This document shows, one piece after another, positions 47,032 through 58,556 of a stretch of DNA of 64,000 nucleotides. A program made the translations under genes and the position numbers. The notes under the pieces are model-generated. The model saw only the letters and a program-made list of their open reading frames with translations. It was not told the origin of the DNA and did not search any database. The stretch is from Nipponacmea schrenckii (lineage: Eukaryota; Mollusca; Gastropoda; Lottiidae). How positions within the stretch are numbered: position 1 is the first letter of the stretch; each line of letters opens with the position of its first letter. Location: positions 24,123,476-24,187,475 of the forward strand of contig JAUJPP010000012.1 in the NCBI GenBank assembly GCA_030562195.1, written 5' to 3'.

Positions 47032-49265
47032 CTATTGTATAATTTTATTCATCGCGTCGCTTTCGATTCTATAAACATGCCAGTCTTCTTTATCTGTCAG
47101 ATTGACCGCGCCAAACTTTTTATAAAAATTGATCGCTTTCGAATTCCACGATAAAACAGCCCACTGTAGTCTTTTACACCCTTCTTCTACACAGACCTAA
47201 AATAAGGAAAAAGTTAGTTGCTAAGGGTGGTGAACTTTTTAAATTAAGGGCGTGGGGGTGGGGTGGGTGGAGAGTCATTTAACAAATGAAATGATATTGA
47301 GTTGTACACTGATCAGCTGGAAAACTATAAAAGCACGGTTAGTATTTTGAAATCTGTTCGACTTGTGAAATTAAATAGTTTTTTGCCCTCGACAAAGTTT
47401 TATATTCTACTTGTTTGATTCTTATTGGACCCATGACGATTTCATTAAGTGTACGGATATTATCGATAAAAAAACAATGGCGACACAAACAACACACTCT
47501 TACCTGGGCGACACGTTTAAAAAGGGCACTACCAATACCCTTATTTCTATGGTCAGGGGTGACACATATATCCTCTAGGTAAATACACCGACCCTCCCAA
47601 GTACTGTAGACATTGTAAAATAACGCATAGGCTAATAGTTTGTCCGGAACTGTTGCCCCGTCTGAAAAATTAAAAAGAACAATTTACGCATGAGGGATGT
47701 TTACAACATATTACAGCGATTTTAAAAAAGATTCATTTTCAGCATTCCACTACCAGGAAGAAGTCTGTGGATCGCGCATCATGCCGCTGTCCTGTCAAAA
47801 TTTCCCTCGTTACACACTGTATGTTTTGAGTCTTCATTTTCCCATATGGTGCAGAAGAGAAGGAGGTAAAACTCCATTCATTTCATTTTGTGAATCGTCC
47901 AATATCGCTAGAACTAGACGTTTAGCCTCTCAATCAAATTTTTATTTTATGATATTTTTTTCTATCTGCACTATAATCTTACATGTTTTCTACAAAAGTC
48001 GCGTTCTAATTGCGTTATTTTTTAACTAATCAACCAATCATGTTAACCCATTTCTTGATAACAAGAACAACTTGAGTGTTTACGAAACCCAAAGTAGAGC
48101 AATGTAACAGTCTATATATGAGCAAAGCATACCCTTGTCGATCTCTTCCACTACTAGGGATCTGTACAGAGGCTTCTCCCCGAACCCATCTCGCTGTAAC
48201 ACTGTAAAATAAAGGACAAAACTAATAACTTTAACTAAGTAATAGAAGGACGATAAAAATGTGATCATAGACTACTGAAGTGTTTCTGAAGAAGATATTT
48301 AGCTGAAACGTTAGACAACAGGACAATAGTATATATTTTACTGAAGTGTTTCTGGAGAAGATATTTAGCTGAAACGTTAGACAACAGGACAATAGTATAT
48401 ATTCTACTGAAGTGTTTCTGTAGAAGATATTTAGTGAAACCATCAAACAGGACAATAGTATATATTCCTACTGAAGTGTTCTGAGAAGATATTTAGTGAA
48501 ACTTAGAAGACTGGACAATAATCAATAAGTTCTCTCAACCTGTTTCGGGTATGGAACCACTGACAACTAAGGTTAACATAGCATATAACTGACTGAAGCA
48601 AACTTGGCTGCATTAGACCAAAGTTATCTCAACTTTGTCGGGATGGAACCTTGACCAAGGAACAAGATATAATCACTGAAGTTTGACAAGCCATTGAGTT
48701 GAAAAGAACGCAATAATATTCATTTCAACTGGAGATCTTACCTTCAACAGTCATTTGGACAGAATCCGCCATTCTCTCAAAACCGGCCAGTTCCTGCAAA
48801 ATATTGTTGAATTTTCCATAAAATAACTGAACTAAAACCTATTCTAAAAAGCTATCATCGGTGTTTCTCAAAAGATACATAAAGATATTAACGGTCGCTT
48901 GGCGAGGTATACAAGAACGTGTTATTTTGTTTGGGAGAAAATAATTCATTGAAGGCTTGTGTATGAATAAAAGGTTTCAAAAAATTCACCCAAACTAAAA
49001 TCTTTCATATGAATCAATCAATCACTAAATCGAACAACGTAATCATACAGGTTTGGGATTTGTATATTGAAGACACCTTAATATTGAAATTTGTAAACAA
49101 AGGGAGATAACTTCAAATTGATCAAACCAATTTCGCCAATTGCACACAATAACAAGTAAAAATTCAAGACCACGAAGAACTTACAAATATTAAACGAACC
49201 TTAATTAAACGCAAAATTTCAGCACAATCTTCTCGTTTAGCTTCTCTTATTCTAAAATTAGCCAT
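47032..49265 (-). CDS. SAT1-like: Diamine acetyltransferase (spermidine/spermine N1-acetyltransferase, GNAT family)
   Basis: Five exons on the minus strand: 49265-49200, 48793-48742, 48201-48133, 47661-47504 and 47196-47032. Junction phases are 0, 1, 1 and 0, and the product is 169 aa against about 171 in vertebrate SSAT. It opens MANFRIREAKREDC (beta-1 of GNAT folds), then ELAGFERM and DGFGEKPLY, which are the SSAT signatures ELADFEKM and DGFGEHPFY. YLEDICV holds Glu92, RNKGIGSALF (101-110) is the acetyl-CoA pyrophosphate loop R-x-x-G-x-G, and WNSKAINFYKKFGA holds Tyr140. These three residues fall at the same numbers as in human SSAT. SSAT transfers acetyl from acetyl-CoA to the N1 amino group of spermidine or spermine, feeding polyamine breakdown and export; it is cytosolic. 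Some mollusc SAT paralogues act on other amines, so substrate is inferred. Intron 2 contains a 66-bp tandem array (48250-48530). The gene diverges from the paralogue at 50534. Confidence 0.93.
47755..47890 (+). mobile_element. SINE 3' fragment in SAT intron 3
   Basis: GCCGCTGTCCTGTCAAAATT, TTACACACTGTATG, then GGTGCAGAAGAGAAGGAGG and AAAACTCCATTCATTTCATT. It lies antisense to the SAT gene, between its exons 3 and 4. Confidence 0.55.
48250..48530. repeat. 66-bp tandem repeat in SAT intron 2, about 4 units
   Basis: ACTGAAGTGTTTCTGGAGAA, GATATTTAGCTGAAACGTTA and ACAACAGGACAATAGTATAT. A single diverged relative lies at about 11905-11965. Confidence 0.75.
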
Positions 49266-49915
49266 TTTGTTGAATGCCAGTCTCTTTCAGAGCTAAGAAT
49301 GGTGTTGTATATTATTATTTATCTAACGCTATGTTTGAAGTACTGGATAATTGGTGATGAAGTCTCGAACGTCATATATGTGAACATTATCCACATGATT
49401 ATTGACAGGCTAATGGTGACTGTTCATGCAATGAACGAATTTTATTAAGCATATATAGTTTACTGTTCCATCTGAAAGACTATACACCTTTTCCATGTCA
49501 GACCCTCAGACTTACATCATAGAGAGAAACTGGTTTGGAATATACTAACACCATTGAAATGGCCCTTTTCCGGATAGCCTACTAGAACAAATACATTGCA
49601 CCATTTTCTCCAATAAATCACAAAAATAATTTCTTCACGAATCATCTACTATCCAATGCTTGCACCATCTACTTTACGCATCATTATTGAAAGTTCTGAA
49701 GTTAAGAAGAGTAGGACGTAAAACTCCATTCATTTCATTTCTGATATGTTAAAGAATTCCCCTTATCTTAAATTCAAAATATTGTTATTTTTTTTTTTTT
49801 GTTATTTTTTTTTTTGTCGTGACACCACACGGCCCTTATCATAACCAAACGACCACATCTGGGATATTTCCCGCGTTTTTTCACCACTCCTGGACCCAAT
49901 TTGGCATTATCTGAT

Positions 49916-49929
49916 CACGTGATGACGTC
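49916..49929. promoter_or_regulatory. E-box next to CRE-like site between the divergent SAT and paralogue-1 genes
   Basis: CACGTG (49916-49921) is followed one base later by TGACGTC (49923-49929), in the 1.3 kb between the minus-strand SAT start (49265) and the plus-strand ATG at 50534. It lies about 80 bp before a candidate 5'-UTR donor at 50004. bZIP or bHLH binding is only inferred. Confidence 0.3.
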
Positions 49930-50533
49930 TGGAAATAAAACAGGATTCCACGCAGTTTTAAGTTTACAGATTTTTAAAGACGTCGTTTCGGATCTGTCTT
50001 CATGTAAGTTTGAAATTTAGATTTCAGGTTTTTGATCTAAAGTTCAAAACGCGGTGTCAGCATTTTTTGATAGGCTCTTATTGACAGACTGCCCCAAAGT
50101 GCAGACTATTCACTTCGAAATATCCAGAAAAAAAGTCTTCAAATTGCAGTTGCTGTTTGGAACAACAGGTTAAGGATTATGCAACGTTTCGATGTGTTTC
50201 TATCGTCGTCTTCAATATATAGTATATGGTATTCGTGTTTTATGGATATTTGCAAAACAGAAAACAATGGCCAATTAGTTTAGAACGTGCATCAAACTCT
50301 AGAAGGTTAGGGGCATTCGTGCTTTTAAGGTTCGATATTCGACCACCGTATCCCGATTACGGGTTTTGATATTGTATAAGTATAAGATGAATGGGACGGG
50401 GGGGGGGGGAGGTGGTTTTGGCCACGACGGGACTAGCCATGGTTATAGCAACTTACAACCTCTACAGATGTGCAGTATTCACTACCTCTCCATTTCCAAT
50501 GTTCTTGATTTTACTTTCGTTTTCTTTTTCAGC

Positions 50534-53220
50534 ATGAAAGTTCTTCTTCTTACCCTGCTGCTTGTAGCCTCTGCCAATGCTGGCATTTTCTCTGGGCTGA
50601 CTGACGCCCTTCACAAAATCGGAGAAGAAATCAGTACCACATTTAAAGGAGTAATTGGGGGTGTGAAAACAACCGAAAAAGCTTTCCTACCCTACGCTAA
50701 AGATGTTGCTAAAAATCTACTACAACAGACAGCTCAAAGCGGTATTAGTGTCTTGTCTACTGCCGTCACTGGTAAGTTTTTCAAGACTCCCAGCTTGGTT
50801 AATCTATCAGAACTATCTGGTTGGTGTGTGGGGGATTTGGGTGAGGGTGGAAGTAGGGGGACTGGGAGGACTGGTAGAATGGGAAACTGAAACAGCTGAA
50901 AATAGCAATCCAAATAGGTGCACTAATGGTGTCTGAACGGTGTTTTTATGGAGTAACACTGTCTTTCAATAATTCACTTCCAATCCAAGTCAACGACAAA
51001 GCCTTATTTTAGATGGGGTTTTTTTCTTACAGATTTAGCTACCAACGCTTTCAAGGGAATTTTCCACCTCGGTAGAGATACCTCGTGAGTACTATTTCCA
51101 ATTTACAGTACCAATTAGTTGGCCACAATTAACAGAATAAATATTCGATACTATAAGCTACATTTTGTGATAGTTTCGCCTTGAATAGCTTGGTTTGTAA
51201 GATCCACAGATGTCTGACTAAATATTGGAAATGCAATGGAATGGATGGAGTTTTACGCTACACTCTTCTGCACCTATCGGGCTAATCAAGACGGGCAACA
51301 CCATGCAGTGTACAGTGAGGGGAATTTTGCCATGACAGCGGCATTTGTCTATTCATTTTGCGATTTCGATTTTTAACTTGTACTGTGTGTAGCACACAGA
51401 CCTAGGTTTGTCACCGTCAATGAATTCTAGACCCCCAGGTTAGGCAGCGCCACTCCCAAGTAAAAGTTGGAATGATAAAGAGCACAATAGGGACCGGTGT
51501 ATTATGCGCTTAAAAAGTTGTCATGTAATTATTTCTCCTTTATTTCAGCATTGTTGAAAAATTGGTAAATTTCGAGCACTCCGTAAAGGAAGTTGTCCTT
51601 CAGGGCGTCGACCAGCTCATGCCATTCATTCACAGTGGAATCGAAGAATTCGAAACTTTGGCCAACAAAGTCAGCAGTCTCGACTTCGATCTTCCAACTC
51701 TTGAGAAAGAAATTGGAAACATCCTAAGTAAGTTCGGTTTGGGATTTTCGGAATTTTTGAAAGCAGTTTCAGATTTTGTAATAATGAACCGCATTCGGAA
51801 AACCGGAACCAAAACAGCATATTATGGACAGCATCACAACAAAACACCTCTTGTTCTTCCATTATCAGAGGACGTAAAACTCAATTCATTTCATTTCATT
51901 TCAATTTTCCTATCAGAAAAAAAGGACGAAAATCTTCCTCAATTTGATTGAATCTAGAGCAGAAGAGTTTGATGTAAAACACCATTCTATTTTATTTCTG
52001 TTCAAACTTTTCAGTCGGTCACCATATCGTCAGTGGACAATTCTTGAAGGATTTAGAAAGCACTGTCATGTCAATCGGCCAGGAATTGTTAGGAGGACAC
52101 AAGAGAGGTATTATGGAATCTTTGAAAGGAATCACAGACACTTTGACTGGTACCTTCTCTCCTGCTCTTAAAAACATTGGTGATGTAAGTAGTCTCCTAT
52201 TTCAAAATGAACTTCGGTGCGATAGGTGTCTTTACCTATATGAATTCCAGTCCACCCAGCTGTAAATGGGTACGGATAATCCGGGAAAGACCAATGCCAA
52301 GAGGTTAGACCAAGGACCATCTAGTAGAAAGGGTCCTTGTGAACCTAAGTTGTTTTCCTTGTAAAATCATTACTAAGAAGTTTGGCCAAGGACCAGCTGG
52401 TAGAAAGAATCCTTGTAAAATCATTACTAAGAGGTTTGGCCAAGAACCAGCTGGTAGAAAGAATCCTTGTGAACCTAAGTTGTTATCCTTGTAAAGTTAT
52501 TACTAAGAGGTTTGCTCAAGAACCAGCTGGTAGAAAGGATCCTTGTCAACTTGAACCTTGTTATTTTTTATTTTCGTTTGCAGTTCTTCAACAATGCTGG
52601 ACAAGCTTTGAAAACTGTTGCCTCCAACATCATCTCTTCCGTCAGCCAAAACATTGGTCAACTCGCCAGCAAACTTTCTCCCCATATTGATGCTTTAAAA
52701 CAACACGGTGCTAACCTTATCAAGACCGCCACCGATTCCCTCTCCGCCATCAAGGACGCTACAGGAGATATTCTTAGTAAGTAAACCAAATATTGTTAAA
52801 GTTAAGTTTGATTTGGCTTGCAGCGACCTTTCCATGAAATTTGAGGATGCTGACTTTGGTTGGATATCGAGAACACTGATCATGGACTTATTGTTTGTTT
52901 TTTAAATTTAGCAATTCTTGGCAGGAATTCAACCTCGAAGGCACTGTCCAAAAACCAGAGTTTGTTTATTTGGCTCCTCCCTTCTTGAGGGCCCCATTAG
53001 ACACAGAAGAGGACGTAAAACTCCATTCATTTCAGTTCATTTTCTCTTGGTGGATGACAATCCATTTAAAATAGACCATCTCTTGGGTTTGAATGTCTTC
53101 TAAGTTAATGGCTAAGAAATGTTGTTGATTTAGCTAAAACTATTATTATCTTTTTCAGGCCAAACTGCCAAAAATGTCGGTGGAACTTTAACTGATGCTT
53201 TAGGTAACATCGATGGTTAG
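50534..53220 (+). CDS. Secreted amphipathic-helical protein, paralogue 1 (297 aa, six coding exons)
   Basis: Coding exons 50534-50771, 51033-51084, 51549-51727, 52015-52184, 52584-52776 and 53159-53220 join in phases 1, 2, 1, 0 and 1 into 297 codons plus stop. Residues 1-16 (MKVLLLTLLLVASANA) are a signal peptide. The mature chain has no cysteine and is rich in Leu, Ile, Ala, Ser, Thr, Gly and Lys with heptad-like or 11-mer spacing, suggesting long amphipathic helices. Exon 4 contains HKRGIMESLKGITDTL and a following PALKNIGD. An acceptor (TTTTTCAG at 50525-50532) lies one base before the ATG, so a 5'-UTR exon is expected upstream; a donor at 50004 (CAT|GTAAGT) is a candidate. AATAAA occurs at 53251. 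The protein is paralogous to the gene at 56050. Exchangeable-apolipoprotein-like or surface-active, mucus or matrix roles would fit the composition, but I recognise no known family and infer no function. Intron 4 holds a four-fold SINE-like tandem array. Confidence 0.85.
51235..51420 (-). mobile_element. SINE 3' fragment in intron 2 of paralogue 1
   Basis: ATGGAGTTTTACGCT, GGGCTAATCAAGACGGGCAA, CATGCAGTGTACAGTGAGG and GACAGCGGCATT are the reverse complement of the SINE 3' half. Confidence 0.55.
52240..52570 (+). repeat. Second SINE-like family, four-fold 3'-unit array in intron 4 of paralogue 1
   Basis: The head (CCACCCAGCTGTAAATGGG, GGTACGGATAATCCGGG) is followed by about four units of GGCCAAGGACCAGCTGG...ATCCTTGT...TCATTACTAAGAGG. 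Confidence 0.6.
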
Positions 53221-53250
53221 AACTCAATCCTGATGGACACTTAGTATTTC

Positions 53251-53256
53251 AATAAA
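53251..53256 (+). terminator. Polyadenylation signal of paralogue 1
   Basis: Canonical AATAAA 30 bp after the stop codon at 53220. Confidence 0.6.
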
Positions 53257-53489
53257 CAATTTTACTAGCGTAAATTATTCTAGTTTTGATACTTTCTATT
53301 GGAGTATTTATGCTTTGGTATTCGCTGTGATGTATCTTGGATGGGGGGGGGGGGTGCTTTTGCACTACTGCTTTTGGGAACGGAGTGTAGCTCTATCAAA
53401 GAAAGCGTTGGAACTATGACGTCAGATGCTTGGTTACTTTGATGTCCGTTGGCCTTGACCTCTCTCGGCTAGGACTTTTTTCATGGCTT

Positions 53490-54415
53490 AACTTTGGGTT
53501 ATATTCTAGAGAGTGGTACACTATTTTTTGTGTGTTTATAGAAACACCAGACATCACCTTAATTTGGGTTATGTTCTAGAGGGTGTTCCATTGTTGTACT
53601 ATTGTCCGTTTATAGAAACACCAGAAATCACCTTACTTTGGGTTATATCTAGAGGGTGTTCATGTTGTACTATTGTCCGTTTATAGAAACACCAGACATC
53701 ACCTTACTCTGGGTTACAATCTAGAGGGTGGTCATTGTTGTACTATCGTCCGTTTATAGAAACACCAGACATCACCCTCTGGGTTGTAATCTAGAGGGTG
53801 GTCATTGTTGTACTATCGTCCGTTTATAGAAACACCAGACATCACCTAACTCTGGGTTATAATCTAGAGGGTGGTCCATTGTTGTACTATCGTCCGTTTA
53901 TAGAAACACCAGACATCACCTAACTCTGGGTTATATTCTAGAGGGTTGTCCATTGTTGTACTATCGTCCGTTTATAGAAACACCAGACATCACCTTACTT
54001 TGGGTTATATTCTAGAGGGTGGTCCATTGTTGTACTATCGTCCGTTTATAGAAACACCAGACATCACCTTACTCTGGGTTATATTCTAGAGGGTGGTCCA
54101 TTGTTGTACTATCGTCCGTTTATAGAAACACCAGACATCACCTAACTCTGGGTTGCAGTGAGGGTGGTCCATTGTTGTACTTCCGTCTGTTTATAGAAAC
54201 ACCAGAAATAACCTACTTGGGTTATTTCTAGAGGGGGTCCATTGTTGTATCTATTGTCCGTATTAAGAAACACCAGAAATCACCTTACTGGGTTATGTTC
54301 TAGAGGGTAGTCCATTGTTGTACTACGTCCGTTTATAGAAACCCCAGAAACCCCTACTTGGGTTATATTCTAGACGTCAGATATCCATTATTGTACTAAT
54401 GCCGTTTAATAGAAA
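53490..54415. repeat. About 74-bp satellite downstream of paralogue 1, about 12 units
   Basis: TTATAGAAACACCAGACATC, ACCTTACTCTGGGTTATA and CTAGAGGGTGGTCCATTGTT. Right-hand units are increasingly deleted. Confidence 0.85.
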
Positions 54416-54429
54416 TAGCAGTTTTAATC

Positions 54430-54725
54430 CTAACTGTTTTTGTGTCCATTTTGACTAATGAAATGAAATAGAGTTTTATATCCTACTGTTCTGTATCTTA
54501 TTGTACTTTATGAAATGAGAGTTTTATACTCTGTTCTGTTCTAGAGGGTGTCATTTTGTATAGACTTATGAAATGAAATTGAGTTTTACATCTCTACTGT
54601 TCTGTATCTTATTGGACTAATGAAATGAAATGAGTTTTATATCCTACTGTTCTGTATCTTATTGACTAATGAAATGAAATAGAGTTTTATATCCTACTGT
54701 TCTGTATCTTATTGGACTAATTACG
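54430..54725 (-). repeat. SINE-tail satellite between the two paralogues, about 6 units
   Basis: Reverse units TTATATCCTACTGTTCTGTA and TTATTGGACTAATGAAATGA, following directly on the 74-bp array at its left. Confidence 0.75.
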
Positions 54726-54764
54726 TTTCAAAACATGTTATACGTATCTTTGAAATATGGGTAC

Positions 54765-55065
54765 ATAACGTGACAACGCTTTGTGTAACCTGTGTGTAAA
54801 CGTTACGTACCCATGTATTAAAGACACGTGTAACTTTTGTTAAAATGTATACCCATGTATAAAATAAGTGTCTTACTTTGTTAAAGTTACCCATGTATAA
54901 AATAAGTGTCTTACTTGTGTTGAAATGTACTTTGTTATTAAAGAAGTGTGTAACTTGTGTTGAAACGTTTTGTACCTATGTATTAAAGAAGTGTGTAACT
55001 TGTGTTGAAGCATTATGTACCCATGTATGAATGTTATGTCCTTTGTTATTGAAGAAGTATGTATT
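54765..55065. repeat. Degenerate array of about 45-60-bp units
   Basis: TACCCATGTATTAAAGAAGT and GTGTAACTTGTGTTGAAACG units between the SINE-tail satellite and the paralogue-2 promoter. Confidence 0.6.
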
Positions 55066-55313
55066 TATCTCATAATTATTATCTTGTGATATATGTGCTC
55101 CCCGCTTGTAAATGTCGTTCAAATATTGTTGCCATATATTTAAAATGTATGTTTATTTTGGTATCTTGTACTCTATTACAAACAGATAAAAGTCGTTTCG
55201 TCATGTAAAAATACTATTCTTATCTGGATGTGTTTTTCATGATGGTACCATCTGAGCCGATCTCAAAGAAACACCAAAACTAGGTCACTTCTGCCCGTGA
55301 TAAGATTTGGCGG

Positions 55314-55321
55314 TATAAAAG
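55314..55321 (+). promoter_or_regulatory. TATA box of paralogue 2
   Basis: TATAAAAG in the context CGGTATAAAAGGAG. The expected transcription start is about 25-30 bp downstream (near 55345), and a short 5'-UTR exon ends at a perfect donor (AATTCAG|GTAAGA) at 55367. The matching acceptor (ATTTTCAG| at 56037-56044) lies five bases before the ATG at 56050. The 5'-UTR intron of about 677 bp contains a 20-bp tandem array. Confidence 0.65.
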
Positions 55322-55344
55322 GAGAATGGTATCGTGCGAATTTA

Positions 55345-55367
55345 ACCTTAGGTTCATAAGAATTCAG
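55345..55367 (+). other. 5'-UTR exon of paralogue 2 (start estimated)
   Basis: A non-coding leader between the TATA box and the donor at 55368. The left end is estimated from TATA spacing; the right end is fixed by CAG|GTAAGA. Confidence 0.5.
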
Positions 55368-55734
55368 GTAAGACACACGCTTCTCGTTCTTTTCTCCAAA
55401 ATCTTTATGTTCTTCTAGGAGATGCCACATTTTTATTGCTTTACTTGTCAGAAGTTTACAACTATATATTGTTTATTCCTAATGGTAAATTTTGCGCTTT
55501 GTTCTTAGAAGTAATGCTTTTTAGCAAATTTGCTCAGTTTTCAAGTCCTGTGTCTGCAAATCGACATTTTGTTTCCAACGGCAAGCTTAACAGCAAATTC
55601 GCTTTTTGTCAAAACTGCTAAAATAGTGTCGTTAATGTCTAGTAGTCGTGCTAACAAAGGAATAATCTGTGGGTCACTTTTCATTTCTATGACCCATTTC
55701 ATACCCAATTAGGTCTACAGCTGGTTCATATTTA

Positions 55735-56028
55735 TCAACAGCGATTCAAACTGATCACCAACGGTTCAAATTTATCTCCAACGGTTCAAATTTATCACCA
55801 ACGGTTCAAACTGATCACCAACGGTTCAAACTGATCACCAACGGTTCAAACTGATCACCAACGGTTCAAATTGATCACCAACGGTTAATTATCACCAACG
55901 GTTCAAATTTATCACCAACGGTTTAAGTTATCACCAACGGTTCAAATTTATCACCAACGGTTCAAAGTTGTCACCAACGGATCAAATTAATTAACAACGG
56001 TTCAAACTGATCACTAACGGTTCAATAA
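55735..56028. repeat. 20-bp minisatellite in the 5'-UTR intron of paralogue 2, about 14 units
   Basis: CACCAACGGTTCAAACTGAT, with TTAT replacing TGAT in some units; it stops about 10 bp before the acceptor. Confidence 0.85.
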
Positions 56029-56049
56029 ATCTTTATATTTTCAGACACA

Positions 56050-58556
56050 ATGAAGGCTCTGTTGTTTTTAGCTCTGTTAGTAGTCGCCGCCAATGTTCAG
56101 GTCACCGAAGCCGGTTTCGGTACCTTTTTGAAGAACACATTCGGTAAGATCGGAGACGTGTTTAAAGCCACCGGACAACAATTGTTGGGTACCCTAGACA
56201 ATATTGGGGGAACTCTGTTCGATAAATTCAAGGATGCTGGTAAAAACCTCCTCTCCCAGGGAGTACAAGGTAAGATATTTTTTGAAGATTTTTGGGTATT
56301 GGGGGCAAAGGTCACTCATTATGATGCAAAATTATTCTCTCTACCAAGGTGTACCAGATAAGATATTTTTGAATAATTTGGGTATGGGGTTAGGTGTCGG
56401 TTTTTGGGGGGGGGGGTGATGTTAAAAGTCATCCATTATGATGCAAAGATATTCTCTCTCTCAAGGGGTACAAAGTGAGATATTTTTATGGGGGTGATAT
56501 GGAGACACAGGCCCTTTAAGCCTCAATTTAAAAAAAGAGAACCTCTATTAAGGTTCATCGATAAATGTCTTAGGTATTGGTGTTCTATATCGACCAAGTA
56601 CTTCAAAGACACACAGATAAGCCTGGCTTAAAGTTGGTCATGATATAGATATATTGGTCCTGTTAAATTAAAATTCGAACCTTGACGTGTTTATCTTTAT
56701 TACAGCTTTAGCATTAAACACAATGAACTCCATCAAACAAGTTAAAGGTACCAGAGATATCAGGTGGGTATTACATATAGACCGGAATATCTAGTCTCTG
56801 ATTGCTGCAGCTTCAGTGGTATTGAGAGACTTGGTGTTCCGGTCAGGTATACAGAAAGCTATAGTCTGATTTATCAACAGTGGTCGGAGTCTTGGATCCA
56901 GAATATATAACATTCCATCACCCCAATAAGAGATAGAAGTATTGTGTCGATTAAACATTATTAGTGTAAAAATTGTCACATTAAAGACCTTCAGAAACAA
57001 AAGAAAGAAACAACTATATTTTACAAGGATAACAACTTAGGTTCACAAGTCCGCCGTGACAGGGATCCTTTTCTACCAGCTGGTCCTTGGCCAAACCTAT
57101 TGGCATTGATCTTTCCCGGATTATCCGTACCCATTTACAGCTGGGTGGACTGGAAATAGCTGTACGCAATGGAAAGCAGGCTGGAAAAAGTAACCTCATT
57201 GTACACTACAAGGGGTTACCTGCTTCATTTCCTAACTCTTACAGAAAAGACGAATGCAAAACTTCATTTTGTTTCTTCTTTCCTCCATACAAGATACACA
57301 ATTTCCCACAATATCCCTTGTTGCACACTTCATACCGAGGACTACTACATGAGCCTAAATCTTACACAGAATTAGGACGTAATATCATATTTTTAAATCA
57401 TTTCAGTTCTTTCGTCACCGAATTGAAAGAATTCGAGACCAAAGCTCACCATCTTGTTGATGTTGCTGTTGAACAACTGAAACCATTGTTACACACCACC
57501 GTGGAATCTTTCCACACCCTGGTCGATAATGTAAAGGAACTCGTCATGAGCCCAGAAGAAATCGTTGCCACCATCGATAAGATCACTGGTAAGTATTAAG
57601 ATCGTTCGTCTGGAAGCCAGTCTTGACGGTGTATAGTGGTCTACTGGAGGTATCATTCGAGACAATCTAAGATCGCTTGTATCCAATCCAAAATAGCGGA
57701 TGTATTGGGTATTAAGCCAGTCAGTCAGTCTCTCTAGCGGATGTAAAGGGTTTGTACTGGGTAGTATCTCAGTCAGTAAATCTGTCTTTCTAGAGGATTT
57801 AAAGGGTCTGCTTTGGATAGCCAATCAGTCTTTCTAGATAATGTAGAGGGTCTGCATTGGATAGTCAGTCAGTCAGTCTAAAAGATGTAAAGAGTCTGTA
57901 TTGGGTAGTCAGTGAGTCTTTCTTGAGGATGTAAAGGGTCTGTATTTGGTAGTAAGCCAGTCTGTCTAGCGGGTGTAACGTCAACAGCAGTAAGTCTTCA
58001 GAAAATTAAACCTCATTTCATTTTGTTGCCAGGTCTCCATAACCAATTCGCCGACTCCATCATGCAAGCCGTCGTCTCAAAAATCACTGAAATCGCCTCC
58101 ACTCTGTTGAACCACAAGAGAAATGTCATGGATGGTTTGAATGGAATTATTTCACAACTGACCAACTCTCTTAAACCAGCTATCGAAGGTGTAAAAAGTG
58201 TAAGTTGTCGTCATATTTTTCAACTATGAGTCTTTGTGATTGGCTAAAACACAGCTGAAAGTCATCGTGACTGTTAAAAATGAGGCTTTATGATTGGCTA
58301 AAACATAAGTCTAAGTCACATGACTTAATAAAATGAGGTTTGTGATTGGTTAAGAATTTAGTAACTAATTCTCAATTACCATTGAATATTCTAGATGGTC
58401 AGCACCACCGGAGAACTCTTGAAAAACGCCGCCTCCAGCTTGATGACCAACGTCCAACAAACTTTGGGTAACTTATTGGGTACACTTACTACTCACGGTA
58501 CTCAGGCCATCGAGACCATGAAGGGAGCTACTGCCCAGCTCGCTGGAGCCCAGTAA
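56050..58556 (+). CDS. Secreted amphipathic-helical protein, paralogue 2 (262 aa, five coding exons)
   Basis: Coding exons 56050-56269, 56706-56763, 57407-57588, 58033-58199 and 58395-58556 join in phases 1, 2, 1 and 0 into 262 codons plus stop. The signal peptide is MKALLFLALLVVAANV with cleavage probably near TEAG. The mature protein lacks cysteine and is Leu/Thr/Ala/Lys-rich. Exon 4 carries HKRNVMDGLNGIISQLT, matching HKRGIMESLKGITDTLT in the gene at 50534, and both continue with a PA-x-x-x dipeptide region. Exon 3 lengths are 182 and 179 bp, exon 4 167 and 170 bp, with the same phases, so the two genes arose by tandem duplication. The last exon ends AQLAGAQ and lacks the small extra final exon of the first gene. 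A TATA box (55314) and a 5'-UTR exon ending at 55367 precede it. AATAAA overlaps the stop codon (58555-58560). Secreted; function unknown. Confidence 0.87.
57014..57165 (-). mobile_element. Second SINE-like family, reverse copy in intron 2 of paralogue 2
   Basis: The reverse complement reads CCAGTCCACCCAGCTGTAAA, GGTACGGATAATCCGGG, AGACCAAGGACC-like and GGTAGAAAAGGATCC blocks in the family order. The apparent open frames here are repeat-derived. Confidence 0.55.
57610..57975. repeat. Diverged about 60-bp repeat in intron 3 of paralogue 2
   Basis: AGTCAGTCTTTCTAG, GGATGTAAAGGGTCTG and TATTGGGTAGTC recur five to six times with variable spacing. Confidence 0.55.

Noticed and set aside
50366..50533. 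Upstream ATG extending paralogue 1
   Set aside because: The extension lies before a clear acceptor and encodes a Gly-rich tract from poly-G; the ATG at 50534 is followed immediately by a signal peptide.
57087..57375. ATG-initiated frames before exon 3 of paralogue 2
   Set aside because: They start in the reverse SINE-like copy; the real exon begins at the acceptor at 57407.
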